DNA of 51,777 nt from Gnetum montanum. Its lineage: Eukaryota > Streptophyta > Gnetopsida > Gnetales > Gnetaceae. Location: positions 1,874,716 to 1,926,492 of the forward strand of contig MNCI01037953.1 of the NCBI GenBank assembly GCA_015680685.1, given 5' to 3'. Below are positions 45,200-51,777 of the stretch, one piece after another (positions within the stretch are counted from its first letter, which is position 1; each line of letters opens with the position of its first letter). The notes beneath the pieces were generated by a model. That model was given only the letters and a program-made list of their open reading frames with translations, was not told the origin of the DNA and did not search any database. Made by a program: the position numbers and the translations under genes.

Positions 45200-47793
45200 A
45201 CATGGCAGTTGTGGAAACATCTTATTTGCTTTGACGTATAGGCCACAAACAATCATCATTCCTCCTTGTAGGCTCTGGCTTTATCCTTGTAGTCCTAATA
45301 ATTTGTAAGCCATTAAGTGAATTTTGTCGTGACATCTTTCTGCCCTTGGTAGCTAGCCTTAACCACCTCTAATTCAGAATTTGTGACTTCTAGCCTTTGT
45401 AATGTTTTCTTGTGTTCCGCAAATTCTGTTTCATATTTGGCATAGGTGGTAGCTACATGCTTCTTTAGCTCTATTCTTAATTGTCCTGCCATTAACATGG
45501 CTAGGTTGGCATATCGCAGGTTTGTCAATTCCATGTACATTGTAAGATCTTGGATCTGCAGGTCCCAACTTTTGAGCTTTGCCTAGTGGATGAATGCATA
45601 TGTGTCCAATATGGCCCACCAATCAATGTGTTGAGCACTGAAGGCATTAATGTGGGCCTTGGCCATATGGATCTCTTTCTCAATGACTTTCTTATACATC
45701 CCCACCTGGTCTCTGAAATGCTCTTTTAATTTTTCATATCACTTGGCCTCATTTTTCCACATGCTTATTTCAATGGCCATCTTCTAACAAATTGCACATA
45801 CCTCCTCCATTGAGAGGGTTTGATTCTCTATCTTGGTTGATCTTGACTAACTATTCTCGTAACTGTTGGAAATTTTCTTCAAGAACATTTTCTATTTCTC
45901 CACAGTGGTCAACTAAAGATTGTCTGCGACAAGTTGTTTATTTTCTTCTTGTAAAGCCTTGAGTGCTTTAGCATGCACGTATGTTTATGCTTATGCCTTG
46001 GAAGCATCCCAATCGGCCTTCTCCTTTTCCTCCGCCACTCTTTTATTATTTGTTAATAGTTTATTGAGATGCTCTATCCTGAAAGTGTCTAACTAGTTCA
46101 CGAGAATGAATTGGGATGGGTCCCACTGTGCAGCTTGCAGGGTAACGAGCCTTTCTTGGAGTCTTGCTAACTTTGCCTCCACATGCTCAGCCCTAATCTC
46201 TACCATGAATAGCTTTCCTTTCATAGAGATGAGGTCTGATTGTGTCGCTATGACATCTTGTGGGATGTCGAACAAGGACATCATTACTTGTCCTATCTAC
46301 AGTAACTGATCAAGAACATCCTCATGCTCCGTAGGAGTCATTGAGGGATTGACCAGAGTTTGAGCATTGCATGCTCCTGTGAAATCCACCAGTGGCACAA
46401 TAGGGATGTTGAAGGATTTCTTGATGTGATTTGTAACCACTTCTATGGCTCCTACTGCATCTTGGTGCTGCATGACCACTACTGTGGCCCCTTCACCAGT
46501 CTCTAGTTACACTTGAAAGGATGCAGCATTCCCTAAAATCTATTGTGACCAATGTGTCTCCCCTTCTATTGTCTAAATGGATAATTCGCCCCATGCGTGA
46601 TCTATAGAAAATATGGACTATATAGCATCATTGATGATGCGAAAGAGATTGGCATCATCACAACTTCCCCAACTAACCATCTCAACGATGGCCCTAAGAT
46701 GGCTCATCGACAGTTGATAATCCTATGGCAGTGGTAGTGGTTGGTCTCCCTAGCTCATGCTAGGCCCTACTCCTTGTTGTTGACTTGGCCCTGTACTTAA
46801 GAGTTGGCTAGGCCCTATAGTTTGAGTTGCAATGGGCCCCATCATCTGTTCCTATTCTGGCTCCAATGTCTCACCAGCACTCTTCCTTTAGGCTAGTGGC
46901 CTTAGTAATTCAGTGAACGAAGAATTATGGGCTCTTCTGGGGATGTCATTGGTGTACCCCAAAATTTCAGCATCCCTACACAACTTCCTGATAAGACAAG
47001 GAAAGGGCAACACAAACTTCCATATCTTGCATTCTTCAAACCACCTCAAGATCTCCATGAGATATAGATGGGGAAGGTTAGCATTAACCTTGCCCATCAA
47101 TATCGCACTCCCTCTTGCTGCATACGTTGAGATTCTATTTAATCCTTTCATGGGGAAGATGTGATAAGTGCCAATTTTAAAATATATTCTTTCTTCCAAT
47201 GTTAACTCACCATATGTCTTGTCCTCTTTGTTGTACACCCTGTCCAACCAGATTCTTCACACATTAGCATCAGAGCAAGTGGACATGTGAGCAACTTTTG
47301 GCCCTGTATTTGGAAGGTTCAACACTTCTAAAATGGCCTTGGTGGAAAAATCTATAGATACACCACAAATGTCAACTGTGGTACCTTCTTCTTTATTATG
47401 CCAAAATTGGTATGTTTCTCCTAAGTACCAGGCACCGCTTTCAAAGAGGATGGGCCATAATGGAGACCCTTTGAGTTGGTCCCTAATGGCCTCAGGAGTG
47501 ACTCCATGAAAGGTCCAAAGTTTAGTTCCATGATCATAGCTACTGATGTGGACCTTTCGTAGATTTCCTACATGCATTTTAGGGAAAATGTGAGATGTTG
47601 TCCCTTTACACACTTCAGCAACTTCTACTTCTACATGTCCTAATTGCACAATAGTAGGAGGCTCTTGATGGATGATAAATGATTTTGCCTCCTACTCTAC
47701 ACGTTGCTTGGTAAATGCCTATCCTCTGCCTCTCCTTGGTTGCTTGGACACACCTTGAGAGGGTCCTTCTTGTTGTCCATGTTTAGGGACCAT
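45200..47793 (-). pseudogene. Family A ORF2: plant-transposon-protein-like domain plus coiled-coil tail
   Basis: The frame is followed from ATG 47793 (MVPKHGQQEGPSQGVSK; the same start is conserved in element 1 at 2066) for roughly 860 codons with point stops. A basic N-terminus is followed by a globular domain at about 47620-46890. Its motifs WTFHGVTPEAI, VSIDFSTKAILEVLNLP, IYFKIGTYHIFP and KFVLPFPCLIRKLC resemble Pfam PF20167, the putative plant transposon protein domain. After a Pro/Gln-rich linker, the C-terminal half (about 46480-45300) is long, charged and heptad-like (VEAKLARLQERLVTLQ, HKKTLQRLEVTNSELE), consistent with a coiled coil. It is on the sense strand of the element, downstream of gag. 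The function of this protein class is unknown. Confidence 0.72.
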
Positions 47794-49020
47794 TTGCAAT
47801 CACACGAGGCTAATCATTAGTAAGGTTGTTACAAAAGTTGAGTTATACCTTACTTCTTGCCTTAATGAGTTCATTTTCTTATTTTGTGTAATTCAAAGTT
47901 AAGAAATTTTGTGAAAATTTCCCTAAAAGTTTTAATATTAGGCCCAATTTTATTAGGTGGCTTCAATATTTAATTTCCTGATGTATGTGAGGAGATAAGA
48001 TTGTTTTTGGCAATATGTTTATCATTTTTATAATCAATTACCCTTTATAGTATCCTTCAAGCGATGATGAATTTTGAAAATTTTATGCACGATTTGGAGT
48101 ATACCCTTCCCCCATGACTAAGATGAACACTCTGGATTTAGGTAGGTTCAATAGGAAAAAGAATCGGAGCACTAGCGAGCGAGTTATGGTTTCTTGACCA
48201 AGAGGTGTGAAAGTCGTAATATGTAGAAGAAAATTTGAAAAACTCCCCCACGTGAATAGTTGAGAATGATGTTGACATGCATAGAGGGTCCACATATATA
48301 ATTTTTGTTGATGCAATATCGCGTACCCGATAGCATGGCCTCAATATTGCATCAAACCAGATATCGTGTACCCGATATCGTGGCCTATTTAAAATAGGGT
48401 ACTTAGAAAAATTGATGAATTTATGAAATTTCAAGGCCAAAAATGAAGGATTTAAGGTCAATGTGAACAGTCCAGGGTATTGTTAAATAGACCAAAAGGC
48501 ATAAAAAGTATAATGGGGTAGGATCTAACGATGAAATTCATAAGTCAGATGAGGAAAAAGGGCATGTTTTGGTACATAGGAATAGTTAAACTAGAAGGAT
48601 GATAAGGGAAAGAATAACATTGGTAATGTAGTACTTAGAGGGTATAAAATGATGTGATGATGTGTAGCAAATACAAAGTACAAAAATCACGCAAGTGGAT
48701 CCTCCCCAAAGCAGGTTCCAACCTATAATGCCCTTGTGTAACCACACCTAAAACTGGTCGTAGGCATTAGAAGGGTTAAATGTAATCTATACCGATGCAA
48801 TAAAACTCACACATGTAATACCACTGTGATGAGGTATGAATTCAATGCTACAGAAGACACAAGTCATAAATACATGGACATTGAGATGATGCAAATTGTA
48901 GAAGGGATTGTAGAGATTTGGACATGAGGTAACTAACCCAGGGCACAAGGAATCTTGAGTGTAGGGCATGATTAATGTGTCATTAACCCATCACTCCAAA
49001 ATCAAGACCAAGTCCATTCC
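47794..49020 (-). other. Element 3 spacer upstream of ORF2
   Basis: No gene is supported. 48620-49015 repeats the element 1 segment 2300-2715. The part at 48000-48600 is absent from element 1. It contains a GATATC cluster (separate entry) and an internal AGTCATGGGGG at 48109-48119 on the minus strand. Confidence 0.55.
48292..48385 (-). promoter_or_regulatory. Internal copy of the GATATC array with adjacent TATA-like box
   Basis: Five GATATC-type palindromes (two intact GATATC, the others AATATC, GATAGC and AATATT) lie at 48313-48385. On the minus strand they are followed about 15-20 bp later by ATTATATATG (48292-48301). Array followed by TATA is the order seen in the family A U3. The site is about 500 bp upstream of the ORF2 start. 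A promoter role for ORF2 is inferred from layout only. Confidence 0.4.
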
Positions 49021-49869
49021 TAATGAACCACGATATCAAGGCTACAATATCACATCCACAATATCACATCTGCGATATCGGGTCCGCAATATCGGAGCCT
49101 ACCATGTGATGTTGGATACCTAATATCGAGACCTGTCTCCTTGCCTATAAATAAGAGGTAGGGGCACTTGGTTTTGTAATAGATAGTTAGACCCTTAGCC
49201 GAACTCTTACCTTTTCTCCCTCCTAGAGTTAGAATTATTTCTACGTGCCTGTAGTAGGAGTTACAAAGTGAACGGATCTTTATTCAAGCATTGTGTACCT
49301 AAGCACACCTTGTGTATGGCAATAAAGATGAACTTTATGATAAACCTTACAGAATCCAGAATAGATTAATTAGTGTTAATTGATGCTATTAAATGCTTTT
49401 CTAGTTAATTAATGTCTTCTCTCATCCTACACTTTCTTAAGTAAACACACATAGTATGATCACTTCAAGCATGCGTTTAATACTTGGTAACCTAGTAACA
49501 ATTAGCATTTGGTAATCCCAGTAGTGTTGCACTAGTTCAGGATGTGTACGGAAAGTGAGAATGGATGCTAGTGTTAAGATTATTTAGAACTTAGTTAATG
49601 AGTAGTTAAGTTAAATTAGTCACTTAGTTATCTATCTCCTTCCCTATTAGCATAGGACATAAAAATATAAAAGTTATAAAAATCATATGCCTCAAGCTTA
49701 CTTAAGCATACAATCATGACATACAAGTAAGTTTGGGAATACAATGATTAACCAACCCATTCTTGTTCCACAAAGGTGCATAAGCACTTAGTCCTTGGAA
49801 TTCGACTGGATCGTGCATGAAATTCTTGTATTTATATGGTTGAGTGTAGGGGTACCTCGCTGCTCATCA
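49021..49869 (+). repeat. 5' LTR of a plus-strand family A element (element 5)
   Basis: An 849-bp LTR inserted into element 3 after ATTCC. It starts TAATGAACCACG (TGATG with one change), has a GATATC cluster at 49031-49130, CTATAAATA at 49145 and AATAAAG near 49321, and ends CTCATCA. The primer site and the start of gag follow, so this is a 5' LTR; the rest of the element lies beyond the window. Confidence 0.9.
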
Positions 49870-49870
49870 T

Positions 49871-49888
49871 TGGCATCGTTGCTAAGGA
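49871..49888 (+). other. Primer-binding site of element 5
   Basis: TGGCATCGTTGCTAAGGA, one base after the LTR end: the tRNA-Asp-type site with three or four transitions. Confidence 0.78.
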
Positions 49889-50001
49889 CTTAGTTTTTTG
49901 TGCGCTAATTAGAACTTAGGAAATCATTCACATCGTTGGAACAAACCCTTAGGGTTGGTTAAGGAAATGAAAACAATACATTGCACACTGAACAGACAAG
50001 T

Positions 50002-50088
50002 ATGTCTCCTTCTTCATACGAAAGTGCTTCACCATCTAGGTTTGAAATAGGAAACAATCAACATCATAATACACATGATGTTCATCCA
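50002..50088 (+). pseudogene. Start of gag of element 5, interrupted
   Basis: ATG at 50002 opens with MSPSSYESASPSRFE, aligning with the gag starts at 10221 and 50919. After 29 codons the frame is cut by the LTR at 50089. The remainder of this gag should reappear downstream of the nested element, outside the window. Confidence 0.78.
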
Positions 50089-50777
50089 TGATGAGACACG
50101 ATATCGCATGCACTACAATATCACGTACGCGATATCACGGTCCGCTGCCAAATCTATAAATAAGAGGTGACACTCCCCTCATTTCCCATCCTAGGCTAGA
50201 AGTAGTGAAGCTCTGGCGGATTGATCACCCCAGAGATAGAATATTTTCCATGTGCCCGCAGTAGGAGTCCCCCAAGTGAAAGGTTCTTTATTCAAGCAAC
50301 TTTGTANTAGCATCTACGGATGTGTACAACTAGTCAAGGAATCGGTTGCTCATCATGCTTAGGCTAGTTAGGTGCCTCAGTATGACCACTTCGAGCACGT
50401 GCGTTACATGTGGTGATCCCAGTAGCTATTAGCGTTTGGTAGCCACAGTTGCATAGTTCAGGGTGTGTACGGTAAGTGGGAATGGATGCTGATGCTAGTT
50501 AATTTAGACTTAGAACCTTAGTTAGAGTTAGCTAGTTTCTCAACCCTTTGCTCTTAGTATAGAAGACATAAAACCATAAAACATCAAAAAAATCATATAC
50601 CTCGGACTTACTTAACCATACACCATGACAACAACAAGTAAGTTTGGGAAGACAACGAATGATTAACCCCAAGTGTTCCATGGGGTGTTTAGGCATTTAG
50701 TCTGTGGAGTTCGACTGAATCGTGCGTGCTACGCTCGTTTTGTATGGTTGAGTGTAGGGGTACCTTGCCACTCATCA
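50089..50777 (+). repeat. 5' LTR of a nested family A element (element 6)
   Basis: A 689-bp LTR starting TGATGAGACACG and ending CTCATCA, preceded by ATCCA (candidate target duplication; the other copy is off the window). It has three GATATC palindromes at 50099-50140 and a TATA box at 50155. It lacks the long middle part of other family A LTRs and is close to the partial LTR at 1-369. An unresolved base is at 50307. Confidence 0.9.
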
Positions 50778-50778
50778 T

Positions 50779-50796
50779 AGGCACCATTACCGGGGA
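50779..50796 (+). other. Primer-binding site of element 6
   Basis: AGGCACCATTACCGGGGA, one base after the LTR: the tRNA-Asp-type family site with a few G-to-A changes. Confidence 0.8.
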
Positions 50797-50918
50797 CTAA
50801 GTGTTTGTGCACCGAATAGAACATAAGGGATATCACTCACATCATTGTGAGCCTTAACAAACCTTCAGGTTAATCAAGATAAAAATTATATAACGGTGAA
50901 ATTAGCACACCGATAAAA

Positions 50919-51777
50919 ATGCCTTCTTCTCATAAGAGCAACTCACCACCTAAGGACTACACACGAGATAGTCGGCAAGATAAAATGCATAACCAAAATA
51001 ATCCAAGTCCTAAATAATATAGGATGACATATACTCATCATGATGAGTATATTCCTAATTTTACTTTTGTTCTCCATCAGGACAAACAACTACGGTGGAG
51101 AGATTTGCAAGGTATCATCGTGTTACCCCCAAATCGATCAATCTCTTGCATGCTTTTCTGTGCCTTGGCACAAATTGGCATACACAAGCATTTCATGGAA
51201 TATGTTGCGGAAGATTTCGACATGAGGGATTATTATCCCACAGATGCCCAACGTATGAGAGATTTAAGGCAAGAGAGTCAACATGCTTTTTTGAAGGGCA
51301 AAGTCCCGCACGTCCTTAGTGAAATAGGAGATGAGGAACCCTTTATCACGGGTTCTTTAGCAAAGGATGTTCCCCCTCCTAACGATGGTGAGGAGGATGA
51401 GTATTAGAACCTACGATCAATGATACATATCCCTGGTTCTGATGCCCATGAACACCAGCAGTTCACAGAGGGAACAACTGCTCATGCTAAGGATGGGCAC
51501 TTTGATCGTAACAATAATCGAGGCCATAGTAGCCGAAGAGAAAGCAAGAAACATCGTCATGGAGATGGTTCCCCTTCTTCTTCCCCTTCTTCACATCACT
51601 CACCCTCTCCTTCCACATCTGGGTGCAACCACCATGAACATAAAGGTGAGGATAAAGGTAAAAAGGATGAAAGACCTCAACAGGAAGGTCGAGAGATAGG
51701 ACAAGGAAAAGGACGTAGGGAGAGTAGGGAACAACGTAGACATCACAGGCGTCATGAAAGAGACGATCATGACGAGC
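50919..51777 (+). pseudogene. gag of element 6, N-terminal part (runs off the window)
   Basis: The frame from ATG 50919 stays in register to the window end (286 codons). It opens MPSSHKSNSPPKDYTRDSRQ. A conserved HHDEYIPNFTFVLHQDKQLRWRDLQG block follows at about residues 42-67. Downstream is a helical block around AQRMRDLRQESQHAFLKGK, then a Ser/Pro- and His/Arg-rich stretch ending in RRHHRRHERDDHDE. It has only two stops: TAA at 51015 and TAG at 51405, where element 2 has CAG at both positions. The capsid core and zinc knuckle seen in element 2 would come later. It is the best preserved coding sequence of the window. Confidence 0.85.

Larger units (their letters stand above)
43985..49020 (-). 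mobile_element. Family A element, 3' part (element 3)
   Basis: The minus-strand element has its 3' LTR at 43985-44835 and polypurine tract at 44836-44848. A long ORF2 lies at 45200-47793, with an upstream spacer homologous to element 1 up to 49020, where a plus-strand family A LTR interrupts it. Gag and 5' LTR must lie beyond the window, so the target duplication (left candidate GCATC) cannot be checked. Confidence 0.85.

Overview
The window looks like gene-poor, repeat-saturated nuclear DNA from a land plant with a very large genome. A gymnosperm is a reasonable guess but is not shown by the sequence. It is AT-rich and I find no intact host gene, tRNA or rRNA. Almost everything recognisable is decayed Ty3/gypsy-type LTR retrotransposon or LINE sequence, much of it nested, with many in-frame stop codons.

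The dominant family (called family A here) has LTRs of about 0.7-0.96 kb starting TGATG and ending CTCATCA. Their U3 carries an array of a GCGATATCGC-like palindrome just upstream of a CTATAAATA box. The primer-binding site resembles the complement of tRNA-Asp. Family A material is found at 1-369 (-), 381-497 (+), 516-6677 (-, complete, target duplication CTATG), 9155-16320 (+, complete, AAAGC), 34631-35502 (+, solo LTR, GAAGG), 43985-49020 (-, interrupted), 49021 onward (+) and 50089 onward (+). The last two and the 43985 element are stacked: the + element at 49021 sits inside the - element, and the + element at 50089 sits inside the start of gag of the 49021 element. The two complete family A copies encode gag (one with an aspartic protease) but no recognisable reverse transcriptase or integrase. 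The - elements carry a second, sense-strand ORF resembling the plant transposon protein domain followed by a long coiled-coil-like tail.

A second stack occupies 17405-36108. An LTR element bounded by TTTTA duplications (family B) has a 14.0-kb Tat/Ogre-like element (19137-33172, duplication GTAGG) inserted in its 5' LTR and a family A solo LTR in its internal region. The Tat/Ogre-like element has gag and protease remnants on +, an antisense ORF on -, and several tandem arrays. The sequence flanking family B exists elsewhere in the window as an uninterrupted paralogue (7145-7715), which serves as an empty site.

Between the stacks lie two LINE remnants (37330-39800 on +, 42650-43760 on -) and AT-rich stretches with nothing recognisable. 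Stop codons in the gag genes mostly fall where another copy has CAA, CAG or TGG, as expected for long-methylated DNA losing 5-methylcytosine. Everything here appears to be a fossil. The family A gag running off the right edge is the best preserved coding sequence.
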